Source: Streptomyces venezuelae ATCC 10712 (GTDB lineage Bacteria; Actinomycetota; Actinomycetes; Streptomycetales; Streptomycetaceae). Taken from it: a stretch of DNA of 64,000 bases. The translations under genes and the position numbers were made by a program. The stretch is taken from NCBI RefSeq assembly GCF_008639165.1, contig NZ_CP029197.1, forward strand, positions 4,530,001 to 4,594,000, written 5' to 3'. Position 1 is the stretch's first letter. Every line of letters begins with the position of its first letter. The notes under the pieces were generated by a model. It did not search any database and was not told the origin of the DNA. It was given only the letters and a program-made list of their open reading frames with translations. Shown here in pieces: positions 24,973 to 32,407 of the stretch.

Positions 24973-25854
24973 ATGGCGCGACGACTCGACGTCACAGGGG
25001 CCGACGGCGTACGGCTGGCGGCCTGGGACTTCACGCCCGGGGCCGCTCCCCAGGCCGGCCCCGGCGTGTTACTCCTCCACGGCCTGATGGGCCACGCCGC
25101 CCACTGGGCCCCCGCCGTCGGCGGCCTCACGGCGGCGACCGGCCGCGACGGCGCCCAGCAGCCCCCGCCCCGCACGATCGCCCTCGACCAGCGCGGCCAC
25201 GGCCACAGCGACAAGCCGCCCGCCGCCGCCTTCACCCGCGAGGCGTACGTGGCGGACGCGGCCGCCGCCGTCGAGCAGCTCGGCCTCGGCCCGGTCACCC
25301 TCATCGGCCACTCGATGGGCGCCCTCACCGCCTGGCAGCTGGCCGCCGAGCGCCCCGAGCTCGTCCGGGCCCTCGTCATCTGCGACATGCGGGCCTCCGC
25401 GCTCGGCGCCGCCTCGCAGCGCGAGTGGCGGGACTGGTTCCGCCGCTGGCCCACCCCGTTCCCCTCGCTCGACGCCGCCCGCCGCTGGTTCGGCGAGGAC
25501 GACCCGTGGGTCGAGCGCCCCCACCCCGCCCGGGGCGCCTTCTTCGCCGAGGTCATGGCCGAGCACCCGGACGGCTGGCGGCCGGTCTTCGACCCCGAGC
25601 AGATGCTGACCTCCCGCGCGACCTGGGTGCACGACGCCCACTGGGAGTCGCTCGCCCAGGTCCGCTGCCCGACCCTGGTCGTGCGGGGCCTGGACGGCGA
25701 ACTGGGCCGCGCGGAGGCCCAGGAGATGGTCCGGGTGCTGCCCCACGGGGCGTACGCGGAGATCCCCGACGCGGGACACCTCCTCCACTACGAGCACCCC
25801 GACGCCTGGCGCGAGGCGGTCGGCCCCTTCCTGAACGGCGTCCTGACCTCGTAG
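24973..25854 (+). CDS. Alpha/beta hydrolase
   Basis: The 293-residue protein has the oxyanion motif LLHGLMGHAAHW, the strand DQRGHGHSDKP, the nucleophile elbow GHSMG and the catalytic histidine in DAGHLLHYEHP; the acid is probably the aspartate of GLDGEL. The substrate cannot be read from sequence. ATG 24973 is 8-9 nt after AGAGGGGG; an in-frame GTG lies at 24964. A LexA-like box precedes it. Confidence 0.85.
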   Translation: MARRLDVTGADGVRLAAWDFTPGAAPQAGPGVLLLHGLMGHAAHWAPAVGGLTAATGRDGAQQPPPRTIALDQRGHGHSDKPPAAAFTREAYVADAAAAVEQLGLGPVTLIGHSMGALTAWQLAAERPELVRALVICDMRASALGAASQREWRDWFRRWPTPFPSLDAARRWFGEDDPWVERPHPARGAFFAEVMAEHPDGWRPVFDPEQMLTSRATWVHDAHWESLAQVRCPTLVVRGLDGELGRAEAQEMVRVLPHGAYAEIPDAGHLLHYEHPDAWREAVGPFLNGVLTS

Positions 25855-25990
25855 GGGAGCGCGGAGGAGCGCGACCGGGGGGAGCGGGCGGTGAAAGCGA
25901 CCCCCTGCGCGGCCCCGCGCACCCGGCAGGGTACGTTCCCTCTCGCGGCGCGTTCGAGGTGTACTCCGCGCCGCCTCAGGGAGGAATTGA

Positions 25991-27214
25991 ATGCGCACCA
26001 CTCTGCTGCGGCGCCTGGCCACCGTGGCCACGGCGCTGGGGCTCAGCTCGGCCGGGCTGCTCGGCGCGGGCGTGGCACCCGCACAGGCCGCGGTCGCCGA
26101 CTGCCCGGCGGGCTACTTCTGTGCCTGGAAGTCCGACAACGGCACCGGCACGATGTACAAGACGAACGCGAGCGTGCCCACGCTCGGCGGCTGGGACAAC
26201 GGGTTCCGGTCGGTCGTCAACCGCACGAACAAGTTCGCCTGCCTGTACGACGACGCCAACTACGGCCTCGACGGCATGGTCGGCGTCGTCTACCCGAGCC
26301 CCTCGGGTTCCGAATGGGGCGGCCCGGGCAGCAACTCCGTCAGCTCGGTGAAGCTCGTCCCCACCGAGCGCGAGTGCGCCATGGACGCCTACCCGGAGTG
26401 GTACTCCGCGCAGGCCCCCAAGGCGGCCGGCTTCGGTGACCTGAACGCCGACAAGAAGGCCGACGTCCTCGTCCGCGACAAGGCGGGCCGCCTCTGGTTC
26501 CTGCCCGGTGACGGCTCCGGCAAGCTGGTCGGCGCCGGCGGCTGGAACGGGATGAACCTGCTCACCCGGCACGGCGACTTCAGCGGCGACGGCCGCGAGG
26601 ACGTCATCGCCCGCGAGGCCTCCGGCAAGCTGTGGCTGTACCCGGGCGACGGCTCCGGCGCCCTCGGCGCCCGCAAGCTGGTCGGCACCGGCGGCTGGAA
26701 CGCCATGGGCAGCGTCGTCGCCTTCGGCGACATGTCCGGCGACCAGCGCACGGACCTGCTCGCGGTCGAGAAGGCCACCGGCAAGCTGTGGCTGTACCCC
26801 GGCACGACGGCGGGCACCATCGGTCCGCGCAAGCTGCTCGGCTCGGGCGGCTGGAACGGGATGAACGTCCTGACCGCGTCCGGCGACATGAACGGCGACG
26901 GCCTGGGCGACCTGATCGCCCGCGAGGCGTCCACCGGCAAGCTGTGGCTGTACCCCGGCAAGGCCGGCGCCGCCTTCGGCCCCCGGCTGCTCGTCGGCTC
27001 GGGCGGCTGGAACGTCATGGCCTCGCTGCTCGCCGTCGGCGACCAGAACGGCGACGGTCTGGGCGACCTGGCCGCGATCACCAACACCCGCTTCGTCTCC
27101 CCCGAGCTCCGCGGCGACGGCGTCCTGGTCACCTACCCGGGCACGGGCACCGGAAAGCTCGGCACGGGCACCCCGGAGACCGACACCTGGTGGAGCCTGA
27201 ACGGCGCCTTCTGA
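25991..27214 (+). CDS. Secreted I36-like protein fused to FG-GAP/VCBS repeats
   Basis: The 407-residue protein has a signal peptide (to about residue 33, APAQAA). A peptidase-inhibitor-I36-like segment follows (CPAGYFCAWKSDNGTGTMYK, SVVNRTNKFACLYDD). Five FG-GAP/VCBS repeats with calcium-type loops (GDLNADKKAD, GDFSGDGRED, GDMSGDQRTD, GDMNGDGLGD, GDQNGDGLGD) sit between GKLWLYPG strands and GGWN turns, which predicts a beta-propeller. It is probably an extracellular binding protein. An RBS GGAGG precedes ATG 25991. Confidence 0.85.
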   Translation: MRTTLLRRLATVATALGLSSAGLLGAGVAPAQAAVADCPAGYFCAWKSDNGTGTMYKTNASVPTLGGWDNGFRSVVNRTNKFACLYDDANYGLDGMVGVVYPSPSGSEWGGPGSNSVSSVKLVPTERECAMDAYPEWYSAQAPKAAGFGDLNADKKADVLVRDKAGRLWFLPGDGSGKLVGAGGWNGMNLLTRHGDFSGDGREDVIAREASGKLWLYPGDGSGALGARKLVGTGGWNAMGSVVAFGDMSGDQRTDLLAVEKATGKLWLYPGTTAGTIGPRKLLGSGGWNGMNVLTASGDMNGDGLGDLIAREASTGKLWLYPGKAGAAFGPRLLVGSGGWNVMASLLAVGDQNGDGLGDLAAITNTRFVSPELRGDGVLVTYPGTGTGKLGTGTPETDTWWSLNGAF

Positions 27215-27237
27215 TCGCCACCCGGCCACCCGGCCAG

Positions 27238-27257
27238 CCGGTCATCCGGCTGACCGG
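27238..27257. other. Inverted repeat between two secreted-protein genes
   Basis: CCGGTCA (27238-27244) and TGACCGG (27251-27257) form a hairpin amid several CCGGTCA copies. It may terminate the FG-GAP gene transcript. Confidence 0.35.
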
Positions 27258-27383
27258 TCACCCGGTCCAACGGCCGGTCAACGAAAGCGCGTTGTGCGCT
27301 CGTTGGCCGGCCGTTGGCGCTCCCCGGCAGTCTCGTGCCGTACCGGAACAACGGTCCGGTCCAGGAGAGACGGAGAGCACCTC

Positions 27384-27755
27384 ATGAACCTCAAGCGATC
27401 CCTCGTCGCCTTCGGCATGGCGGCGGGCGTGGCCCTCGGCGCGGCGGCCGTGGCCCCGGCGGCGAGCGCCGCCCCGGCGGGCTGCGCCAGCGGCGGGCTG
27501 TGCGTGTACTGGCAGGCCGACTACCAGGGCGCCGTCCAGACCGTCTACCAGGACAACCGCGACCTCACCGGCTTCACCAACTTCAAGTACGCCGAGAACG
27601 GCGCTGCCTTCAACAACGGCAACAGCTGCAACGTCGTCCTGTGGAAGGCCACGGGCTTCGAGGGCACCGGCTGGAAGCTGGACCGCGGCACCGGCTGGAC
27701 CCGCATCGGCGAGAACCTCAGCACCATCGGTTCCAACAAGTGGTGCACCTACTAG
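27384..27755 (+). CDS. Small secreted peptidase inhibitor I36 family protein
   Basis: The 123-residue precursor has a signal peptide ending at ASAAPAG and a mature domain of about 93 residues with four cysteines (GCASGGLC, NSCN, KWCTY), enough for two disulfides. The beta-gamma-crystallin-like I36 pattern (LCVYWQADYQG, FEGTGWKLDRG) matches the Streptomyces SMI metalloproteinase-inhibitor family. GGAGAG precedes ATG 27384. The lipoprotein gene follows after 4 bp, so the two are likely cotranscribed. Confidence 0.8.
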   Translation: MNLKRSLVAFGMAAGVALGAAAVAPAASAAPAGCASGGLCVYWQADYQGAVQTVYQDNRDLTGFTNFKYAENGAAFNNGNSCNVVLWKATGFEGTGWKLDRGTGWTRIGENLSTIGSNKWCTY

Positions 27756-27759
27756 AACC

Positions 27760-28692
27760 ATGAGCTCCAGGACACGGACCGCAGCCGTGGCGCTGCTCCT
27801 GGGTCTCGGTGCCGCCGGATGCTCCACGTCCGGCGGCACCGCCGCCCCGGGCCCGGCGCCGCTTCCCGCCCGCCCCTTCCAGGGCGTCACCCACTACTCG
27901 GAGCCCCAGCGCGTGGCCCTGCGCGCGGCCGAGGAGGACCTCGTCGCCGCCTGCATGAAGCGGCGCGGCTTCACGTACCGCCCCCAGCGCCTCGCCACCG
28001 GGAACCGGATGGTCGACGCGAGCCCGTACGGGCTGCTGACCGTCCCGCAGGCGATCGACGACGGGTACGGCATCACGAGCACCGCGCTCGCCGCGAAGCC
28101 GCCCGTCGACGCGAACGCCGCCGAGAACGCGAACGAGCGCTGGAAGGCGGCGCTGCTGGGCACGCCCGCGCACCGGGTGAACCTCGCGATGCCCCAGGGC
28201 CGGGAGTTCTTCTACCACGCGGACTCCTGTGTCGCCGAGGCCAACTCCCGGCTCTACGGCCCCGATTACTACAAGCTCTTCAATACCTTCCAGGTCCTCG
28301 CCGACGCGGTCGTCGAGCAGGTCAGGAAGGACGACCGCTACCTCGCGGCGCAGCGGGCCTGGAGCGGCTGCATGAAGGAGGCGGACGCGGCGGCCGGGGT
28401 GAAGGCGGGCACGTTCGGAGAGCCGCGGAGCACCGTGGACCGGCGGCTCCAGGAGGCCGGCCAGGACCCGGCCAAGATCCATGAAGTGGCGGGCGTCGAA
28501 CTGAAGTTGTCGCGTGCGGACGCGGAATGCCAGGCCCGAGTCGGCCTCGCGGAGGTCGTCGCGACGGCGCAGTCCGAGGCCGAGCGGACCGTCGGTGCCG
28601 GGTACGCGGACGAACTCGCCGCGCTCCGGTCGCTGCGGGAGAAGGCCCTGGCGACGGCGCGGCCGGACGGCGTGACGGTCGCCGACGGGTGA
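27760..28692 (+). CDS. Lipoprotein of unknown function
   Basis: The 310-residue protein has a lipobox LGAAGC (cysteine about residue 21) followed by a Ser/Gly/Pro linker. The mature part repeats a motif with single cysteines: ACMKRRGFTY, SCVAEANSRLYG, GCMKEAD and ECQARVGL. This pattern resembles conserved actinobacterial secreted proteins near lantibiotic or secreted-protein genes, but I cannot name the function. It begins 4 bp after the I36 gene. Confidence 0.65.
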   Translation: MSSRTRTAAVALLLGLGAAGCSTSGGTAAPGPAPLPARPFQGVTHYSEPQRVALRAAEEDLVAACMKRRGFTYRPQRLATGNRMVDASPYGLLTVPQAIDDGYGITSTALAAKPPVDANAAENANERWKAALLGTPAHRVNLAMPQGREFFYHADSCVAEANSRLYGPDYYKLFNTFQVLADAVVEQVRKDDRYLAAQRAWSGCMKEADAAAGVKAGTFGEPRSTVDRRLQEAGQDPAKIHEVAGVELKLSRADAECQARVGLAEVVATAQSEAERTVGAGYADELAALRSLREKALATARPDGVTVADG

Positions 28693-28706
28693 CGACCGAC
28701 GAGGAA

Positions 28707-28733
28707 GGGGCCGGCGCCACGGGCGCCGGCCCC
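28707..28733. terminator. Bidirectional hairpin terminator
   Basis: GGGGCCGGCGCC (28707-28718) and GGCGCCGGCCCC (28722-28733) form a perfect 12-bp stem with a 3-nt loop in the gap between converging genes. Confidence 0.75.
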
Positions 28734-28758
28734 TCGACACACCTACGGCGTCACGGCC

Positions 28759-29214
28759 TCACGGCGTCCAGGCGTACCGGACGTCCGGCTCGCGTTCCTC
28801 GTTGCGCTGCCCGTCGGTCCGCTCCACCTCCACGAACCCGTGCCGCTCGTAGAACCGCCGCGCCGGAGCGTTGACCTGGAACGTCCACAGGCGCAGCCCC
28901 TCCGGCCGCTGCCGCTTGGCCAGTTCGACGAAGCGGTCGCCGAGCCCCCGGCCGCGCCAGGACGGATCGAGGTAGAGCTGTTCGAGCTCCTCGCCGTCGA
29001 GGACCAGCAGACCGGCCACGCGGTCCCCGGCGACCGCCACCCAGCACTCGTGCTGCCGTACGACGACGAAGGAGAACCAGTCCCGCACGGCGTCGCCCTC
29101 GTGCGCACGGCGCACGGTCGGCAGCGCGTCGGCGAAGGAGCGCAGCCACACGTCGGCCATGGCGAGGGCGTCGGAGTCGTCCGCGCGCCGAAGGACAAGA
29201 TCGTCACTGTTCAC
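28759..29214 (-). CDS. GNAT family N-acetyltransferase
   Basis: The 151-residue protein has the GNAT acetyl-CoA motif A (LEQLYLDPSWRGRGLGDRFVELAK) and motif B (NAPARRFYERHGFVEVERTDG). The substrate is unknown. Its GTG start at 29214 overlaps the VanZ gene stop as GTGA, indicating an operon. Upstream frame continuation into the VanZ gene has no GNAT features. Confidence 0.85.
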   Translation of the reverse strand: MNSDDLVLRRADDSDALAMADVWLRSFADALPTVRRAHEGDAVRDWFSFVVVRQHECWVAVAGDRVAGLLVLDGEELEQLYLDPSWRGRGLGDRFVELAKRQRPEGLRLWTFQVNAPARRFYERHGFVEVERTDGQRNEEREPDVRYAWTP

Positions 29215-29930
29215 AGGGCGGGACGATCGCACACCACGGGCTCCGCCGCACCCGAATTGACGGCCTCCGCGTGCGGCCCCGTGCGCCACCAGTGGCGGGA
29301 CGCCAGGGCGGCCAGGGCCGCGCCCGCGGCGTTGACGAGGACGTCGTCCACCGAGGACACCCGGTCGAGCCGGAAGACGTATTGCGCGGTCTCGACCAGC
29401 ACCGAGCAGCCCGCTCCGAGCGCCAGGACCCGCGGCACGGACGCCGGCGCCGTCCAGCGGATCGGGGCGAAGAAGCCCAGGGAGGCGAAGACCAGCAGGT
29501 TGCCGCCGATGCCGAGCGGACCCATGGTCACCAGGTCCCGCAACGGCACCAGGCTCACCCGGGCGGGGACGACCCCGGCGCCGCCCCCCGGCATCAGCGT
29601 CATCCACACGAACGGCACCGTCCCGTGGACCATGGCCACCTCGGCCAGTGACAGCCGCCACGCCGACGGGACGCCGGCGGCCCGCCGCCGGCGCGCCAGC
29701 GCCCACACCACGAGCAGGGACAGCGGCAGCGCGACCAGCGTCATGAGCACCACGCCGTTGAACGTGTCGAAGCAGCCGTGCCACCGCCCCGCCGCGCACC
29801 TCGGCGCGGACATCATGAGCGGCCCCCGCATGACGAACAGGACGCCCGCGAGACCGAGTACCAGCAGGCCGGGGAGGAGCATCCGGGCCACCCGGCGGGG
29901 CGGCGCCGGCAGGGACGCGTTGTGGTTCAT
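29211..29930 (-). CDS. VanZ family membrane protein
   Basis: The 239-residue protein has about five hydrophobic segments (LLPGLLVLGLAGVLFVM, GVVLMTLVALPLSLLVVWAL, VAMVHGTVPFVWMTLM, IGGNLLVFASLGFFAP, VLALGAGCSVLVETAQYVF) and the VanZ signature ETAQYVFRLDRVSSVDDVLVN. VanZ-like proteins are linked to glycopeptide tolerance but most members are uncharacterised. It is translated just ahead of the GNAT gene. Confidence 0.8.
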   Translation of the reverse strand: MNHNASLPAPPRRVARMLLPGLLVLGLAGVLFVMRGPLMMSAPRCAAGRWHGCFDTFNGVVLMTLVALPLSLLVVWALARRRRAAGVPSAWRLSLAEVAMVHGTVPFVWMTLMPGGGAGVVPARVSLVPLRDLVTMGPLGIGGNLLVFASLGFFAPIRWTAPASVPRVLALGAGCSVLVETAQYVFRLDRVSSVDDVLVNAAGAALAALASRHWWRTGPHAEAVNSGAAEPVVCDRPAL

Positions 29931-30015
29931 GCCCCCATTGGAGGGGGCGGCGTGTTGCGTCGGCGTATGTTTTTCCCGGTACGCCCCCGATACCGGACCC
30001 CTTAGCGTGGGGGCC

Positions 30016-30564
30016 ATGACCGAGAAGCCGTCGCGGGTCGCACTGCACCCGCTCACCCTCGCCGACCAGGAAGAATTCTGCGCGCTCGTGCGCGCGAGCG
30101 CCGAGCTGCACGGCCCCTGGATGCAACTCCCCTCCACAGCCGAGGAGTTCAGCAGCTGGATGCGCCGCTTCGAGGACGGCACCAACCTCGGCTTCCTGGT
30201 CCGCGTCCGGGAGACCGGCGCGACCGCCGGGATGGTCAACATCAACTCGGTCATCCGGGGCCGCTACCAGGGCGCGTCCCTCGGCTACGCCGCCTTCGCC
30301 CCGTCCGCGGGCCGCGGCTACATGTCCGAAGGCGTCGCCGCCGTCCTGGAGTACGCCTTCACCGAGTTGCGGCTGCACCGGCTGGAGGCCAACGTCCAGC
30401 CGGGGAACAAGGCCTCCCTGGCCCTGATCCAGCGGCTCGGCTTCCGCTACGAGGGCCTCTCGCCCGCCTATCTGTACATCGACGGGGACTGGCGCGACCA
30501 CGAACGCTGGGCCGTCACCGCCCCGAGCCCCTGGACCCCCGACCCGTCCCTTCCCGAGGTCTGA
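30016..30564 (+). CDS. GNAT acetyltransferase, RimJ/RimL type
   Basis: The 182-residue protein contains VNINSVIRGRYQGASLGYAAF, the acetyl-CoA loop SAGRGYMSEGVAAVLEYAF and the RimL-like motif LEANVQPGNKASLALIQRLGFRYEG. It likely acetylates a protein N-terminus or small molecule. It is divergent from vanZ; the 85-bp gap has a CCGGTACGCCCCCGATACCGG near-palindrome around 29978. Confidence 0.85.
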   Translation: MTEKPSRVALHPLTLADQEEFCALVRASAELHGPWMQLPSTAEEFSSWMRRFEDGTNLGFLVRVRETGATAGMVNINSVIRGRYQGASLGYAAFAPSAGRGYMSEGVAAVLEYAFTELRLHRLEANVQPGNKASLALIQRLGFRYEGLSPAYLYIDGDWRDHERWAVTAPSPWTPDPSLPEV

Positions 30565-30582
30565 GCCGCCCCGCCGAACGCC

Positions 30583-31233
30583 CTAGTCCGCGCCCCCGCC
30601 CGGCGCGGACGCGAGCCCCGCGTCCCCGCCCGGCGCGGACGCGAGCCCCGCGCCCCCGCCCGGCGCCGTACGGCTGCGGGGCAGGTGCCAGACCTGGAGT
30701 TCGCCGGTCTGGGCCGGCGCCATGACCTCCGCCGGGCGGCGCTCCGGCAGGGGGAGGAAGCCCAGCCGGGCGGGCACGGCGGCGCTCGCGGTGTTCGCCG
30801 CGTCGTGGACGATCTCGACCCGCTCGATGCCGGGAAGCCGGAAGGCCTGCTCGGCGAGCGCCCCCGCCGCCCGCGTCGCCAGGCCCCGACCGGTGGCCGC
30901 CGGGTGCAGCCAGTAGCCGATCTCCAGCGTGTCCCCGGGGGTGTCGTCGTACCGGGCGAGCCCGCAGGAGCCGACGACGGCGCCGTCGAGCACGATCGCG
31001 TAGCTGCGCTCCTCGCCGCTCGCCCACAGCGCGGCGCGTCCGGCGAGGAAGTCCCGGGTCCGGGCGAGGCTGTGGTCGGCGACCCACGGCATCCAGGGCC
31101 GCAGGTGCGCGAGCGACTCCTCGATGACCCGGAAGAACTCCGGCAGGTCCGCCTCGGGGTCGTACGCGCGCAGGACGAGCCCGCCGTCGAGGGTGATCAC
31201 GGGGTCGGGCTGCGTCACGGCGGCGAGGTCCAT
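30583..31233 (-). CDS. GNAT acetyltransferase with repetitive C-terminal tail
   Basis: The 216-residue protein has a RimL-like core (LVLRAYDPEADLPEFF, LEIGYWLHPAATGRGLATRAAGALAEQAF, IVHDAANTASAAVPARLGF). The last 27 residues are a tandem of APGGGAGLAS-type units encoded by a 33-bp DNA repeat (30587-30665), outside the usual fold. It converges on the preceding GNAT gene, with only 18 bp between stops. Confidence 0.8.
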   Translation of the reverse strand: MDLAAVTQPDPVITLDGGLVLRAYDPEADLPEFFRVIEESLAHLRPWMPWVADHSLARTRDFLAGRAALWASGEERSYAIVLDGAVVGSCGLARYDDTPGDTLEIGYWLHPAATGRGLATRAAGALAEQAFRLPGIERVEIVHDAANTASAAVPARLGFLPLPERRPAEVMAPAQTGELQVWHLPRSRTAPGGGAGLASAPGGDAGLASAPGGGAD

Positions 31234-31341
31234 GGGCCGAGGATGGTACGCGGCGGCCGCCCCCGGCAAGGGAGTTGAGGGGACGTGCCGGGTGGGCGAC
31301 GGGGCGGGCCGGGGTGCTGAGACGGGCGTCACATTCCGCGA

Positions 31342-31369
31342 TGTCACATCGCGGGGCGCTCGTTCCGTC
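31342..31369 (+). promoter_or_regulatory. ECF41-type promoter for the CMD/DoxX pair
   Basis: TGTCACA (31342-31348), a 17-nt spacer, then CGTC (31366-31369) matches the published ECF41 promoter TGTCACA-N16-18-CGTC. That sigma class characteristically drives carboxymuconolactone decarboxylase, oxidoreductase and epimerase genes, and a CMD gene starts 40 bp downstream. A perfect CCGCGATG/CATCGCGG inverted repeat (31336-31354) overlaps the -35 element. No ECF41 sigma gene is in the window. Confidence 0.75.
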
Positions 31370-31408
31370 CTGTGGGTGTAGTCACCGACCGGCACGGAGG
31401 AACCCGCC

Positions 31409-31882
31409 ATGGACGCCCGTCTGAACATGTTCGCCAGCCCGACCGCCGTCAAGGCCTGGAAGCACATCATCGCCGCCGGCAAGCTCCTGGAGGACGGCAC
31501 GGTCCCCACCTCCACCCTGGAGCTGATGAAGATCCGGGCCAGCCAGATCAACGGCTGCGGCTACTGCCTCGACATGCACACCAAGGACGCGGCCGCCGCG
31601 GGAGAGACCCCGATCCGGCTCCACCTGGTCGCGGCCTGGCGGGAGGCCACCGTCTACACCGACGCCGAGCGCGCCGCCCTGGCCCTCGCGGAGCAGGGCA
31701 CCCGGCTCGCCGACGCGGCCGGCGGGGTCTCGGACGAGGTCTGGGCCGAGGCCGCCAAGCACTACGACGAGAACCAGCTCGCCGTCCTCGTCTCCTCGCT
31801 CGCGGTCATCAACGCCTTCAACCGGGGCAACGTCATCGCCCAGCTCCCGGCCGGCGACTACCAGCCCGGTCAGCACGGCTGA
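31409..31882 (+). CDS. Carboxymuconolactone decarboxylase (AhpD-like) family protein
   Basis: The 157-residue protein has the AhpD-type redox motif CGYC with the following histidine (NGCGYCLDMHTKDA), and a second conserved helix (VLVSSLAVINAFNRGNVIA). It may act as a peroxidase or alkylhydroperoxidase. ATG 31409 follows CGGAGGA. It precedes a DoxX gene by 43 bp and is preceded by an ECF41-type promoter. Confidence 0.9.
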   Translation: MDARLNMFASPTAVKAWKHIIAAGKLLEDGTVPTSTLELMKIRASQINGCGYCLDMHTKDAAAAGETPIRLHLVAAWREATVYTDAERAALALAEQGTRLADAAGGVSDEVWAEAAKHYDENQLAVLVSSLAVINAFNRGNVIAQLPAGDYQPGQHG

Positions 31883-31925
31883 CCCGCCGCCCCCCGGTCC
31901 CGTCACGTCACGTCAAGGAGAACCC

Positions 31926-32312
31926 GTGAACCTCGCGCTGTGGATCGTCGCCGGACTGCTCGCCGCCGCCTACCTGGCCGGAGGCGTGTACAAGGTGGTC
32001 ACCCCGAAGGCGAAGATCGCCGCCGCCGGTCACAGCGGCCGGTGGGTGGAGGACTTCAGCGCCGGCGGAGTCAAGGCCATCGGCGCCCTGGAGGCCCTCG
32101 CCGCCGTCGGCCTGGTCCTGCCCGCCGCCCTCGACATCGCCCCCGGCCTGGTCCCGGTGGCCGCGACCGGCCTGCTGGTCATCATGGTGGGCGCGGCGAT
32201 CACCCGGATACGGCGGCGCGAGCTGAACCTCGTGGTGGTGGACGTGGTCTACCTCGTCCTGATCGGGTTCGTGGTCTGGGGCCGGTTCGGCCCCGAGTCC
32301 TTCACCGCCTGA
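31926..32312 (+). CDS. DoxX family membrane protein
   Basis: The 128-residue protein has four hydrophobic helices (WIVAGLLAAAYLAGGVYKV, AIGALEALAAVGLVLPAAL, LVPVAATGLLVIMVGAAIT, LVVVDVVYLVLIGFVVWG). It is related to DoxX quinone-oxidoreductase membrane subunits and is often paired with oxidative-stress enzymes. GTG 31926 follows AAGGAGAACCC. It is probably cotranscribed with the CMD gene. Confidence 0.85.
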   Translation: MNLALWIVAGLLAAAYLAGGVYKVVTPKAKIAAAGHSGRWVEDFSAGGVKAIGALEALAAVGLVLPAALDIAPGLVPVAATGLLVIMVGAAITRIRRRELNLVVVDVVYLVLIGFVVWGRFGPESFTA

Positions 32313-32350
32313 CCGGACGGGTACCCCGACCCGCCCGACCGGACCGGTAC

Positions 32351-32389
32351 GCCGACGGCCCGCCCGGAAGACCCGGGCGGGCCGTCGGC
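32351..32389. terminator. 17-bp perfect-stem terminator
   Basis: GCCGACGGCCCGCCCGG (32351-32367) and its exact complement (32373-32389) flank AAGAC. It separates the convergent doxX-like and ABC permease genes and is the longest perfect stem I noticed. Confidence 0.85.
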
Positions 32390-32407
32390 GTGTCCGAGCG
32401 GCGGCGA

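Noticed and set aside
25069..26031. Long minus-strand frame opposite the alpha/beta hydrolase
   Set aside because: It has the Gly/Val/Leu-rich composition of antisense to a high-GC gene and no family motif, and it overlaps a well-supported gene.
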